DNA of 64,000 nucleotides, from NCBI GenBank assembly GCA_030549775.1, contig CM060175.1:33645262-33709261 (forward strand), given 5' to 3'. Under the pieces are notes generated by a model. It had not been told where the DNA came from. It was given only the letters and a program-made list of their open reading frames with translations, and did no database searches. The translations under genes and the position numbers were made by a program. Of this stretch, positions 47,471 through 61,395 are shown in pieces (the first letter of the stretch is position 1; each line of letters starts with the position of its first letter). Source of the stretch: Tamarix chinensis. Lineage: Eukaryota > Streptophyta > Magnoliopsida > Caryophyllales > Tamaricaceae.

Positions 47471-48150
47471 TCCCGCACTCACACGGACTATTAAAGAATA
47501 TGTGTGGAATGAACGTATTATTATTAATGAGAAATAAGAATAAGCCACCGGAAAGTATTCGGACCTTATCTTGCTGGTTATCGCATGTTGTCTATATGAT
47601 TGTGCTACGTACGTTATGTTGTATGATTGTATGCTTGGCCTTAGCGCACCAACGCCCTTACTCAGTATTGGACCCGTACTGATACTACCTTGATTAAATG
47701 GGTCCTGTGATGATCCACCAATGGTGGGGAGCAGACCTCCTATGCAGGTTTGATCGGTTACAATTGTGGGGTGGAAGGCTTGGCTTGAGTGAGTAGGTGA
47801 TCCGGATATTGGTCCCTCGGAATCTGTTTTATTTGGTTGTATTTTGTACTACGCTTATTGTTTTGAAACCGTACTCGAGGTTGTATTCCTAAATGATGTG
47901 TAACTGTTGTTGATTCGTGGTTTTCGTGAATGGTCTGTGTTAACTATGGACCTATGTTTTGATGACTCTTACTTAATGATTGTTTGGTTTAGCCTTAGTA
48001 CTTAGTATCGGAACGGTAGGAGTAAACCGGTCTGGTACTAAGTGTGGCGGTAATACCCCCAAGTTTACGGTTTTTAATTCTTTCGCTTCCGCTAAAATCT
48101 TTGTCTTAAACGAAATTTTTCAGTAGTAAATTTGGGGGTGTTACAATTAT

Positions 48151-49729
48151 ACTTAGGCTACTCATCATTTTCCCAAATATTTTGAGTATCATATGTAGTT
48201 TATTTAAAATCTATTTCCCATTTTTAAATCACTAAAATTCTATTTTTAACCCTTATTGGCCAAAATGTTATTATTTTACTAAAAGCTTTAGAATCTCATA
48301 TTAGATGACTTTTGTCTTACCAAACCATCATTTAATCACATTACTTATAAAATAAATGATAACACCCTAAAAAATTTATCATGCCATAATTATTTCCTAT
48401 ATTATCATCGAATAACATTAATGCCCTTATGTTAGCCAAAATACTTATATTTTCCCAAATAACTTATGATTCCTAATATTAATGAATTTCAACCACCAAT
48501 ATTTATATGAAATACATAACCCCAGTTATATATATATAGGTACCTTGTATCTAAATTCATTACACCCAACAATAAACAAAAATGTATAATTCCACATTTT
48601 TTTACTTTTAAGATATCATATAATAGTATTATCACAATCAACACCATCCATATAATATTACCAAATAGAATATAGTATATAAAAATGAACGTTGCACATA
48701 AAAAGCCCTAACTATGATGTGTATCCTTACCAAAAAGGACACTAATCCCTAAGTATGCAAGTCTAACCCATATTCTCTAAGATCATGGGAAAATCACCTA
48801 CAAAATCAAGAATAAAACACAATTAGAACTTAAGAATACAATCGAGAGAAAAAAAAAATAAGGTAAAGGAGGGTGAAAATGGGAAAAACCAAACCAAGTG
48901 GAGAAGTTTGGGCTATTTGGGAGTATGGCGAAATGTATGGTAGTGCTAGAGTGGAGAATGGGGTATGATAGGGGGGAACACAGGTGTGTCTAGGGGATGT
49001 CAAAGGGGCATAGACATAGCATATAGTGCATGCACACATTTAGAGGGTGGAACATGCACATACAAGGTGTGTGGTGTGCGAGTTAAGGAGGGAACTACAT
49101 GAGCTTTGCATGAAATCGTGCACAAGTCATGCTAAAGGGGCACGATTGGGGCATGTGAGGGTGTATGACCATGCACTTTAATGAAAATGAAATAGAGCAC
49201 GTCAAGGAAAGGGAAAAAGAAAAGGATTAGGGTGGTAATTATTGGGTGACGACGAGGAGGAATGATGGGGAGGTAGTGAAGGTTGGTTTTGTAAGGAAAC
49301 AGTGGTGTTTGGCGGTTCATGATGGTGAGTGGAGTTAATGGTGGATGACAACAACGGACAGAGCAGGAAAGGGAAGAGGAAAAGGGAAGGTGGTTGAGGC
49401 TGGGATGCTCAATAGAAATGGAGGGAGAAAGGGGTTAGTTGGGCATTAAATGAGGCAGTGCTTGGGAGGGGTATATCCATACATGCGTGCATGGTGAGGA
49501 AAATCAGAGAGGGAATGCAAGGGAATGCACGAGATGGGGAGTGTGATTAGGGAATAGTTTTGGGCAAAAATTTCAATAGACACATCCTTTAAGATGTGGG
49601 ATTTGATGGTGGTGGTGATGAATGTAGGATAGGTATGTTAAGTGGATAGGCATGGTAGAAAGGATTTGGTCAGAAATAGAGGGGTTCACAAAGGGTAAAG
49701 GGGGAAATAAGAAGAAGAAAGAAAGTTTG
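48151..49729 (-). mobile_element. Middle segment of the old reverse LTR, no gene
   Basis: AT-rich to about 48830, then G/A-rich, which corresponds to the pyrimidine-rich promoter region on minus. The block 49411-49729 matches 33571-33830, and the match continues at 61400. The small frames here lack motifs. Confidence 0.5.
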
Positions 49730-52700
49730 TGTAACACTCCCAATTTTTGAACCAAAAATTTTCAATTTTAAGATAATTTTGAAGCGATTTGAAAAGCAAA
49801 ATAGGAGAATATTACCGCCACATCAACCATAAGATAGGTGTGATCATCACCTAACCCATACTTGATGTAAGGAAAAATGGAACAACGAATAAAAGAATCC
49901 ATGATCATCATGATAATGTGAAACTATATGAAAATAAAGACCATAACCATATGATTGATAGAATGAACTTGATAGTTTACAAAATAAAATACAGGAATCC
50001 AAGAGAAGAGTTTAAGTAACCAAAAATATAAAAACATTCCAATGTAGTGGGCAAAATACTAATAATTGGTTAGCTTAATTCTTGAGCATAATCATAAATC
50101 TTCAACCCCAAGTAATGACCTGCTTGTGACCCACATCATCACCCTCAACATACTCTAGCTAAGAGTCGTAATCCTACAAATTGTCATCTACTCCCTGAAC
50201 CATAAGTCAAATCATCATAGTGACTACACAAGTGTAGTACCAGTATAGTAAAGTATTGGCAAAGCATACTACCTAAAATATGGAATGCTTATGCAATACA
50301 TTGAGGTCATACAATAGCATAAAATTCAATCAACTCAAAAGATAACATACAAGAATAGTGAAAACATATCAATACCTCAACGAAAACTAAGGGTATACAA
50401 CTACACACAAGCATGGTTTTCCATAGCAATCCATATAAACATAAAACACCTAATATCAATATCTATGATAGGACTAGTGTAGGACTTCAACTCCCACCAC
50501 CACATCACATTAGTGCTAGGGGGCTTTTCTCGGGGGATCTTTAATGTCCACCTCACTTAGACACCTAGGTGAGGGGACATATGCTAAATATTTGGTCTGC
50601 CTCACCCAAAGTACATAACTATAGAATAAAAAACAATGCCAATATACTATGATGGGAGGAATGTAGGATTGTAGCTTCATCCACCGCATCACACTAGTAC
50701 CAAGGGACTTTTATTAAGGATCTTCAACATCCACTACACTTGGACACCTTGGTGAGGGGGTATATGCTTAATTTTGGGTCTGCCTCACCTACCACACTAG
50801 CACTAGTGTCAAGGGGCTTTTCTTAGGGATTTTCAACATCTACATTACTTAGACACCTAGGCTAGGGGCACAAAAGATAACCAAACACTAAGTATGCATA
50901 CCAAAAAAAGGTGTCTATGATTCTGAAATGCTCCGAAAATTTCTAATTTTAAATATTATATTTAAATGAGGTTTTATTATAAAAACTAATTAAATAAATT
51001 ATTTTTATAAAAGGAAATTAATTAGGGCTATTTAAGAAGAAAACAATAAATAATTTTTTTAGAAAAGTTTTGGTATTTTAGCTAATTAGGGATTTTTTTA
51101 AGAAATTAATTAAATAAATTATTTTATTTAAAATAAGAAAAAGAAAATAGTTCCAAATTAATAGTAATTTTATAAATAATTTAATTGGAGAAATTTAGGG
51201 TGTTTTGCTAATTAAAATGGAATTTATGAAAAAACTTTTAAAATTCTTAATTTAGCCTAAAAAAAGATTTAAATATTATATTATTTAAATATTATTATTT
51301 TTAAATATCCCAAATATTTTAATTAATTTAAATACCAAAACTAATTATTTTTCCCTATTCCCTTTTCCTTTTCTTTCTTTCTTTTTCTTTTGTTTTTTCT
51401 TTCTTTTTCTTTCTTTTCTTCTTTTTCTTTTTCCTCTCCTTTTTCCCCGTTTGGGATGCCTCTCTCGTAGCCCAATCCCCTCCCTCCTTCCTTCTTCGGC
51501 ACGGCCCAGCCCGCGCCCTTCGCCCGTCCCTCGCCACGCCACGTTTTGATTCCTTTCCCATAGAAACTTTGCGTTTCATTTAATCACCCTTCACCTCGCG
51601 CCGACCGCCCGATTCTCCTTCTTTCTTTTCTTTTCCCCTATACCGACCGGTCCAGCCCCCCATCTCCTTCCATCTTCTTCCCCGACGCCGCTAGCCTACA
51701 ACTCCGTCGCCTCACCTCCTAGTTTTTCGCTGCCGGTTACGGTCGTTTTGACCAGCGGTTTTCCTTCCAATCTCTCCCCTGATTCGGCGACCACGCAGAC
51801 CCAATCATCTCCCCTTTTCTCGCGCGTTTTCCTCCCTTCTTCCCTGCGCATTCCCCTCCCCCGAAAATTATTGCCACCGGCCAACCTCGCCACCGACAAC
51901 CAGAACCCTACCCACCTTATCCCGTATCCGACCCACAGAACCCTAATCTCCCTTCTAAAATCTCTAAATACCCCCTTACACTGCCATGTATCAAGTTTTG
52001 ATTTCCTTACCCAGAATATTTTCCTTTTCGCCGCATCCCTTTAGACGCCTCGTTCGCCGCCGCTGGCCAACTTTGCCACTATCTATGGACACCAAACTCA
52101 TCCTTGCACCTCCCTCTAGCTAACCAAATCATCCATCTCCCTCGATTCTTCCTGAACAAGGCACCCCAACTATGCAAAGTTGCCTTCCAAACTAACCTAC
52201 TTTCTACCTTTGCCACCCTTTACACCACCATTAGCCACCTATTCCGCCATTTACGCCACTTCTTTCACCTCCCATTATATTCTGCAGACCCTCCTCTATC
52301 TCCCCATACCTTTCTTTTCCTCTCCCTCCCTCTCCTCCTCTCTTTATCTTCTTCTTCCTCCTTCGGCCACCACCATCGCCACCGTGCGTCGCCACGTTTG
52401 GCTGCGTCACCAACCTCATTCAACTCCTCTCCCTCTAGGCATTCTTAAACACCTCATCTCCCACCTTAATTCTCCCTATCTTTTTCCCAGCATGCAACTT
52501 TTACCCTTTTCTTTCCTTTTTCCGGCCACCGCTACCGCCGCCGTGAACCACCGCCTGTGCCGCCTATCTCCGCCAGCCTAAGGTTGAACCCTAGATCCTC
52601 TCAACCATTTTCCCTATTTTTATAACCCCTAAATTATTTTATTTCAATTATTTTCATATAAATACTATTATTATTATTATTATTATTATGAGTATTAATT

Positions 52701-54179
52701 TTTTTTTTTTATGTTGAGGGCTGAAGCCCTATTGTATTTTAATTCGATTTTATTATTTTGCTTCTTATTATTTCTATTATTACTTATTAGTATTAATATC
52801 TTATAAGTATAATTATTATTATTTTTTCCTATTTCGGATTTCTATTATTATTATTTCATTATTATTAATACAACTATTTTACCTTTAGTATTGTTAATAA
52901 TGTTATTGTTGTTGTTATTATTATTATTATTTCACCATTATTGTTATTACTAAATTTGGTTACTTAATTTACTATTATTATTACTAGTATTTTTATTTGC
53001 ATTATTATTAGTGTTATTTCTATTTTCATTATTATTACTATCGGAATTAAAACTTTAAACCCATATATTATCAATTTTTATAATATTACTATTATTTCTA
53101 TATCTTTAGCAAAGTTAGAATTTTGTTAATGTTATTTTATTAGTATGTTATTATTTGGTCAAAGCCCTAAGGAGGCGTAAGAGCGCGCTCCAAGATCGAT
53201 GTCGTTTCAGGTAAGGGTGTTACTAAGGCCTCTTGTATGTTTATATGCATTATTTGCTTCGCATGCTATGTATCCTATGTTTATCTTTATTAATTATGTT
53301 GTATATGGTATGACATGGAGTGGAAGTATGTTTTTGTATGGCATGTGTACTATATGTGATAAAATATTGTATATGTGATGATATGTGTTGTGATCCTATA
53401 AGACATACATGTGAGGATGTTGATGTGGTTTGTGTGGGAGAAAGGATGAAAAATGAGGACGGGGAAAGAAGTTGAACAAGGGATGTGTGTAACACCCCCA
53501 AAATTCACTACTGAAAAATTTCGTTTTGTTGAAATAAATAGTGGAAGCAAAATACTAAACGGTGAATTTCGGGGATATTACCGCCACACTTAGTATCAGA
53601 CCGGTTCACTCATACCGTTCTAGTACCAAGTGCTAAGGCTAAAGAACAAAATATCAATTGCTAGAAATTTAAAATATTATTAAATCAGAGTAGTACAAGT
53701 AAGCATTTTATAAGAATAGATTCCACCAATGGTGGTTACAAGAACAAGAATTACATTTAAATCAGAAAGTAAAAGCAAAGGAAGAACCCTAAAAGTCCGG
53801 ATAATCCTTACACTCTTTCTCATTGCCCACTTGGGTAGCACTTGAAAAGACCTGCAAGGGACACTGCCCATTGAATAAGTAGGGGCCCCACAAATGGAAC
53901 CCTTTAGTACTACGGTACTGAGAAACCCTTTAAAGTCACACTTAAAAGTAGGCCCGTAATGTCACACATGATACAAAACTACATGCGTATATAACAAGAT
54001 GTGTATATATAACATTCACATAATTAACAATCACATCAAATATCAATAGGTAGTTATGAACAATCGATACTTTCGGGCCTTAAGCCATGTCATAGTGCAA
54101 AATCAATACATTCGGGCCTTAAGCCATTAGTCTGTCATTATTCATTCAATCTCCTATTTTATATCCATGTGAGTGCGAG

Positions 54180-54560
54180 AACCCCACTAGTATAGCCGGT
54201 GAATCGGTCACTTATAGGGCAGAACGCACCTAACCACTATTATATGCCGGTGGATCAGTCTCCATGGCAAAATACTCCTAGCCACTATTATTTGCCGGTG
54301 GACCGGTCTGGCCCCGACTCACATGGTGTTCCACTATAAGTGATTAGTATTTTGCCATAACTTTATTCACATACATAACTGGTTTAATTGAGTTCGGGAC
54401 CCCCACTATTATTGCCGGTGGATCGGAAATATATATATCAACATCATCCAGGGCAACACGCTCCTGGGCCACTATTATGTCCGATGGATCGGTACTCATA
54501 ATCACTTGCCAGGGCAACACGCTCCTGGGCCACTATTATAACCGGTGGATCGGTAATCAA
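54180..54560 (-). repeat. Hairpin repeats in subfamily B LTR
   Basis: Five or more units with GCCGGTGGATCGG or GCCGGTGGACCGG preceded by CCACTATTAT, the inverse of the subfamily A units, again in blocks separated by ACATGGTGTTCCACTATAAG. Confidence 0.8.
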
Positions 54561-55264
54561 TATCATAATTCAACTGGACCCGGCTCAAAATCTTTCACTT
54601 TCATGATTAGTAATTTTCCTTTCTTTAATCAACACAACAAATCCATTTATTTGCCTCAGATGGGAGATCAAGAACCCGGGACACAAAGGTACACCGGTCG
54701 TACCGGTGCATACAAGCTACACAATACCCTTCAACCAAGAACCCAAGGATACAAAGGTACTCTGGTCGTACTGGTGCATAAAGCTACTCAGTACCCTACT
54801 GACAAGGACACCTAATCCATAAGTATGCATACCCCCTAACTAGGTACGTAGAGCTAGAAAGAGTAAGATATAGGGTCTGGCTAGGACACAAAGGCATACC
54901 AGCAAATACCAGAATAATCGTGGACTAAACCACGTCTTTAGGGTAGCGACCCCTAAAGAGTCACCATTCCCGATCTCGAGGTCTTTCACTTTAAGTATTA
55001 ATGTCTTAATTAAGGTAATCACGAAAAGCACAATAAGCAGATACTTATTCACTTTCAATCGTTCTGATATCATTAGTCGTTTCTTATTCAGACGATTATT
55101 CAAGATAACACAGAGAAATCATTAAGGCCATCATGATCTCATATAATTCCGAATTAGGATTCATGCTTGTAATACTTACTTATTATCAAATACTCTAAAC
55201 TTACTAATCAGTGTTATTTGAGTCATATTATAAAATTCCACAATCACGACGACATGCTAGGCAC

Positions 55265-56545
55265 AAATTACCATATTATCCTTCAGGTTGCATATTCACC
55301 AAATTACCCCTTGCTCGGTTTATGTTACTAAGTTATCTCCTACACTTTTTAGATCACCATTCACCCTTCATAATCGTTAACCTTAACATATTTCCCTTTT
55401 TGGTTGGTTAGATTACCAAATTGCCCTTCTCCTTTGTTATAATTACTAAATTACCCTTGAGTCGGATAAATTTCCAAATTACCCTCTGTCATTATCAGGA
55501 TTACTATTTTTCTCCTTTAGTTGGTTAAATAATTACCACTTTACCCTTTTATCGGTTAAATTACCAAATTGCCCCTTTAGTTAGATAAATTACCAAATTT
55601 CCCTTCTCCTTTATCATAATTACCATTTTACCCCTCTTAATTATTATAATTGCCATTTTACCGTTTTCAATTATTATAAGTCCCAAATCACCCTTCTTCA
55701 TAATTACAATTATTAATCTACCGTTCTTCATAATTATAATTACTAATTTTACCTTCTCCATATTTATAATTATTAATTCACACTTCCCCATATTTATAAT
55801 TGTTAATTTACCCTTCTCCATATTTATAATTGATAATTTACCCTTCCCCATTCTTACAATTACTATATTGCCCTTCTCCATTATTAAAATTACCATAATG
55901 CCCTTTTATTGATTAATTTACCAAATTACCCTTATCTATTATCATAACTATCCAATTACCCTTTTATAATCATAATTTAATTACCAATTTATCCTTCGTC
56001 GTTTCATTATTACCAAGTTACTCCTTACTCCCAAGTGTGCCATAAATATCCTTTTAATTTATAAAATTACCATTCTACCCCTTACTTCCAAATTACCACA
56101 ATATCCTTTTATTTACAAACTCACCACAATACCCTTTTTACTCATAAAATTACCGTAACACTCCTTTTACTTTACAATTTACTATTTTATCCTTTTACAT
56201 CCAAAATTAACATTTTTATCTTTCCTTACAAAATTACCATTTTGCCCTTCTTTTCCAAGATTACCATATTACCCCTTTACTCCAAAAATTACCATAATAC
56301 CCATTACTTATAAAATTACCATTTCACCATTTACTTATAAAATTACTATTTTACCCCTCTACCTCTAAAATTACCATAATGCCCCTTTACTTGAAAAATT
56401 ACCATATTTTCCTTTACTTATAAAATTACCATAATACCCCTAACTTTCGTAATTACCACAATACCCCTTTTTCACTTGTAAAATTACCATATTGCCCTTT
56501 TCCTTCAAAATTGCTACTTTACCCCTTTATTTGACCACTTTTATT
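55265..56545 (-). repeat. TTACCAAATTACCC array, subfamily B
   Basis: About 1.3 kb of degenerate units such as AATTACCATTTTACCC. Part of it (55560-55896) stays open on minus only because the repeat is low in complexity. Confidence 0.85.
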
Positions 56546-56981
56546 AAATTAACATTACCACATGAAATAATAATATTAATACTCCATTAACAATATCCAA
56601 ATCCACCAACTATTATATTTTAACATAATACATATTAGCACCTACACATATTAGGCCATAATCTAACACAAGGAATATTACAAAAATACCCCTAGAGATA
56701 ACAATAATATTATTCATGCATAAATGATCACAATAACATAAAATAACAAGGATAGGTACTTAATGCTTCCATTAATAGCCAAACTCTTTCCTTAAGCAAC
56801 ATTTTCACACATAGCACATAAAGGGCATACTTTCCTTTTTATTAAATAATGCAAGCAACACATAAATTATATTAACCACCATATACCAAAGATAATAACA
56901 TATTAAAATTCCTAAAGTGTAAACATACGTTTAAGTGGGGTTTAACGATTGCCTTAATTTCCCGCAAAATTCGAATCTTAC

Positions 56982-57027
56982 CGGTATCCCAGTTAAAGAT
57001 TCAAGATTTGATTAGAAAAACCAATAC
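56982..57027 (-). other. 46-bp splice-flanked cassette (putative mini-exon, subfamily B)
   Basis: On minus: TATTATTTTTAG, then 46 bp starting GTATTGG and ending GGGATACCG, then GTAAGATTCG. It corresponds to 8774-8818 with one base of length difference. Confidence 0.45.
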
Positions 57028-59129
57028 CTAAAAATAATATCAATATTTATTAGAAATAACAAAATCAAGATATAAGACTTTATAAATTTTGCTTAAGGAA
57101 ATAATTAATTTAAATATTATCATACCTTAAAATTTTTAATAAAAATGGCCAATAAATGTAGAAACTCATGCTGCATATGCAGCATGAGCTACATACAAAA
57201 AAACAAGGAAAAAAAAGCTCGAAGAGGGGGTGATGGAAGGTAAAACGGCTATTTTCGGGTTGGGATCTTTAGGCTAGAAAAGAAGATAGATGGGGAAGGT
57301 TTCAAGGCAAGGGAATGGTGTAGGAGTGAAGAGGGGGTGTAGGTGGATGCTGGGGATGGGTTGTTGGCGGCTAAGGGCGGTGGCGGTGAGGTGGCGAAGG
57401 TGGCTGCTGAAGTGGGTCGAGGTGGAAGGGCTGAGAAGGAAGGAAAAGTGGAGGGAACAATGGAGGGGTGCAAGGGCTGTTATCGACCAACAAAGGCATG
57501 GTGGTGGTAGAGGGGGTTGCAGGGTCTTGAATGGTGGCTTGGTGGCGGCAGAGGCGGCCGGACGGCGATGGAAGGAGGGGTTGTAGGTGGGCTATCGAGA
57601 AGGGTGAAAAACAGGGAGAAAAAGAAGAGGGGAGGAAGAGGGAGTTGCGGGGTGGCTTGGATGGTGTTGGGGCGCCACAGGGCGGTAGTAGAAGGGTGCA
57701 GGAGGCGGTGCAGGCTGCGGGTGTGGCGGTTGGAGCGGCGGAGGGGCGGCGGTGCACAAAATAGGGGAAAAATGGAAAGAGAAGAAAGGAGAGAAGGGGA
57801 GATCGGGGGTAAGGAGCTCGAAGAATAGGGTAGACAAATGGCTGAAGGGGAGAAGAAAAAGAAGAGGGAGAAGAGAGGGGACAGGGGGCTGATCGGCGGT
57901 AGTGTCTAGGGTGGCAGGGTGTCGTAGGGTGGCAGGGGGAGGTTGACGAAGAGGGGTAAGGGGAGCCATGCGGGACGGGGTGCATGGTTGCCCAGTTCCA
58001 TATTGGTGAAAAATGCAGGGGAGAGAGAGAGAGAGAAGGATGCAGGTGGCGACAGAGGTTGCAGCAGATGGTGGCCGGCGTGCCCGAGGTGGCAGCACTG
58101 GCCGACGGGGACAGGTCGGCGAAGACGTTGGAGGGGGCGTTGCTGGGTCGAGGCCTGAGAAAGGAGAAGAAGGAAATAAGGGAGTAGGGCGGTCGGGGGA
58201 AAAAACGAGCGGGTCGGCCTGGTCTAGGGAGAAAAGAAAAAAAAGGAGGCTGGTCTGGTTGGGTCGGCTGTGCGTGTGGGTGGGGGAAGAATGGGCCGCT
58301 GGCCCAGGCACAAAGAGGAGAAGGTAGCTTGGCAGCCCGAGCCAGGAAAAGAAGAAAAAAAAAGAAAAAGAAAGGAAGGAGGAAAAGGAGAAAAGGAGAA
58401 GGAAAAGAAAAGGAAAGAGAGGGAAAAGGGAAAATAGGAGGAAATAATTTAATTTAATTTATAAAATAATAAAATATAATATTTTTGATAAATTTTTAAT
58501 TTAATAATTTAAGTTAATATAAATTAATATATTGGTTCAAAAAGGCTAATTTTGGTAAAATATTAGTTTGAAAAGTTATTTAATAAAAATAATATGATAA
58601 AATAACAAAATATTTATTTTTAATTTATTAAATACTCCTATCCAAGTTTACATACTCAAAAATCCATAAAATAATCAAACTAAATAACTTTAAAAGCTAG
58701 TCTATTTATTAAATTGTAGGTTTTATAAAATTTTGGGGGATTACAATGTGAGTTATCCTAAGTATTTTAGTGATTCATGAGTGGAAGAATAAAATGGAAA
58801 ATTTAGGGTTTCATGAGAGAGAATCTAATTTATGGTTTGTATGGGAGAATCTAATTTATGATGTTATATGGGAGGATCTAATTTATGATGTTGTATGAAA
58901 GAATGTAATTTATGACGTTATATAGGAGAATCTAATTTATGGTTTTGTACGGGAGGATCTAATACAGGGTTTTGTATGGATGAATATTTAGTTTTATATG
59001 GTTGGAATTTAGGGTTTGGTACTAAGTGTGGTGGTAACATCCCCAGAATTCACGGGTTTTAAATTAAGTAATTTAATTACTTCCGTGTAAAACAAAAAAA
59101 AGTAGTGAATTTTGGGGTGTTACAGATTC

Positions 59130-61395
59130 TATGATCAAAATCTGGGTGTTTTAAGTGTTGATGACAAACACTGACCAAGGCATACAAGCTACTAAATTAG
59201 GTATGTAAAGATTACACCAGACTAACATAAGGCATTACGCCACCAAATAGGTGTTTAAAGATAACACTAAAATCATCATACCAGTTAGGTGTTTAAGGAT
59301 AATACCAAACACTTCATACCAATTAGTTGTTTAATGGTAACATCAAACTCAACCAAAAGCAAGTCTCAAAATACCATCATATTGATTCATATTAACTTAG
59401 ATCAATCATGGTTGAAATCATAATTAAAATGTTATAAATACATGGAAGAATCAACATAAAAGGTCCAAGAGAAACACAAAAAATATAACAAAATAGGCGG
59501 TTTCTAGCTGGAGCAGTCAATCAGTCTTCAAACTAGTCGACTAGCCTAGTCATTCTAGATCTGGACTAAAACAAAAACAAGAGCACCAACATGTTGGTCT
59601 CACCAGTCCTCTATTCATGAGAGCCAATCGACTAGTTCGATCCAACCAATCGATGGCTTTAAGTAGATACCAAACCATTCTAGCTTGTAGAAAAATTGAT
59701 CGACGGGTTTAACCAACTAATCGATTGGTCATAGTTACTAGTTGATTGGTTTGGTCTAATAGGTCGATAGGTCTTAACAGACACCAAACCACCTTGGTTT
59801 ATAAGGACACCAATTGATGGGTTTGACCAACCAATTGATTGGTTTACCAAAATAATCAATTGATCTGGTGACAAACAGATCCAAAACTCCAAATTATTCG
59901 ACTACTCGCATAACCAGCCCACATGTTTGAGAAATCAATCAATTGGTCTAGGAAAATCATGACCTAAACTTGCAAAACACACACCAAATTTTACCACAGT
60001 TTACCACATTAATCCTAGCATGTTTCTATACCAAAACACACATAAAAGTATATGCTTCACACATAAAATCATATGGACACATGGTGATATACACACTTAA
60101 CCAAATCATGTTCAACAATCAATTTCATGCTTAAAAATCAAGAAACTCAAATACACTTACTTAAAAAGGATTATACCATAAGCTCATACCATGGAGCATA
60201 ATTAGATCATACTCATATGAACCTCAATATACCACATAAACCTAATTATGTTAATGATAAGAATGCTTTACCTTAAAACATTTCTTCTAACACAAAACTC
60301 CTAATGGATGGACTATTTGGTAGAACTTCAATTCCTAAGAGAACCAAAGTAAAACCATTAAAAATCCTCTTTCAAAACTTCATTAAAAACTAATAAAATT
60401 AGAAGAAGAAGAAGAAGAAGAAGAGAAACACAAAGCATCATGTTTTGATCAAAATAGGGTGTTAAAGAGAAGCTTAAATATCCAACTTTTCTCAACCTTA
60501 ATTCTTCATTACTTAGGGAAAGCAAGAGAGATTTAAAAGCCAAGAATGGGAGAAGATAAAAGAGCACAATTCCTGCCCCAATTCAAAGGAGAAAACCACA
60601 TAAGATCTCTCTTTTTTTTTTTAATTATAAGAAGGAAGAAGAGAGGAAAAATGAAAAAGTGTTCAACACTTAGTGAGATTTTTACAAGAAGGAGGGAGAA
60701 AAGAGCAAGAACACAAGTGTGAAATGAAGATAGATTAGTAGAATAAGAGGTATAGGAGCAAGCTGATCGACATCCCCAAGGAAAAAAGGGATGAGATAGG
60801 TGATGTTGAGTGCGGGTAAGATAAGAAGTGAAGGATGACTTAATGGGGGTAGTGAAGGGTTGAGTGTAGTCAGAGATGGGCATGCAAGTGGGTGGAAAGT
60901 CAGGGGAGAGTGTATAAAGTCAAAAATTACTACCCCAGCTACCTAAAGAGAGAAGGAGAGGTGAGGGAAAAAGGAGAAGGGAGGCTTGCCTTAAAAAGTG
61001 GCTTTTTTGGGAAACTTTTGCTAATTAAAATCATGTAATGGTTTAATTAATATAAAAATAATAACTTAACACTAAAACATGCTTATTAGCATAATTAAAA
61101 TCAAATAAGAAGTTTTTATAATCATTGGAGAGAAATTTGAATCAAAATCAGATATAGATATGAAATTGCAGACAAACCAGTCGATCGATTTAAGCAAACC
61201 AATCAACTAGTTTATCAAGAATAAAAACATAAATTTCCCTAGCACATCAGTCAATCGGTTATGTAAATCGGTCGATTGGTATACCTGAAGTTCACATTTT
61301 TATTAGAATTTCAAGCCTATTTCAAAATGAAAAATCATTTATTTTATATTAACATAATTTTTAATACAAATTGAAGGATTTTTGGATGGGGTATT
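59130..61395 (-). repeat. Right part of reverse LTR with CGATTGGT palindrome cluster
   Basis: Between 59510 and 59950, and again at 61170-61290, there are many variants of ACCAATCGATTGGT and AGTCGACTAGTTT, short palindromes about 20-40 bp apart. Related motifs occur at 24215-24335 in the Tekay 3' LTR. Frames at 59680, 60358 and 60533 are open by composition and not called. An (AAG)n run lies at 60397-60425. Confidence 0.6.

Larger units (their letters stand above)
43201..48145 (+). mobile_element. Solo Tekay-type LTR, forward, subfamily A, 4.95 kb
   Basis: TGTAATATCCCAAAATCC to TTTGGGGGTGTTACA, with a perfect TSD ATTAT (43196-43200 and 48146-48150). It has the same layout as 1079-6649: pyrimidine-rich promoter, TATA, C-rich leader ending GACCCTAGGTGG, AT-rich stretch, 62-bp cassette, GGTGGTATTA array and hairpin blocks. 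The last 450 bp or so are very similar to that copy, so the two are probably young relatives. It uniquely keeps a CpG-rich triple repeat at 43727-43852. Confidence 0.9.
53488..58745 (-). mobile_element. Solo Tekay-type LTR, reverse, subfamily B, 5.26 kb
   Basis: TGTAACACCCCCAAAATTCAC to TTTTGGGGGATTACA with a perfect TSD ATGTG (53483-53487 and 58746-58750). It is uninterrupted and is the reference copy for subfamily B. On plus: hairpin blocks 54180-54560, AACCCGGGACACAAAGG blocks 54660-54800, the TTACC array 55265-56545, a 46-bp cassette 56982-57027, and a G/A-rich promoter equivalent 57200-58440. As the innermost insertion of a four-level nest it is the youngest event there. Confidence 0.9.
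50924..59124 (+). mobile_element. Forward Tekay-type LTR, interrupted, 2.9 kb own length
   Basis: TGAAATGCTCCGAAAATTTC to GTGAATTTTGGGGTGTTACA with a perfect TSD GATTC (50919-50923 and 59125-59129). It is split by 53488-58745. It has a pyrimidine-rich promoter (51350-51720), a C-rich leader, ATT repeats, and a cassette end CGTTTCAGGTAAGG at 53210 without a clear acceptor. It lacks the hairpin array; its 3' part has short ATTTATGGTTTTGTATGGGA repeats instead (58800-58990). Confidence 0.85.
49730..61395 (-). mobile_element. Reverse Tekay-type LTR, interrupted
   Basis: Starts TGTAACACTCCCAATTTTTG and ends ATGGGGTATTGCA. The flanks GTTTG and GTCGG agree at only three of five bases, so the TSD is weak, but the host sequence matches 33571-34182 across the joined flanks. 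Own length about 3.46 kb (49730-50923 and 59130-61395). It contains the reverse of the GGTGTGGTATC array (50460-50870) and, in its right part, clustered CGATTGGT palindromes. Confidence 0.65.

Noticed and set aside
55561..55896. 111-residue frame with repeated MGKGKL-like units on minus
   Set aside because: It is a translation of the TTACCC array; the other subfamily B copy does not keep the frame.
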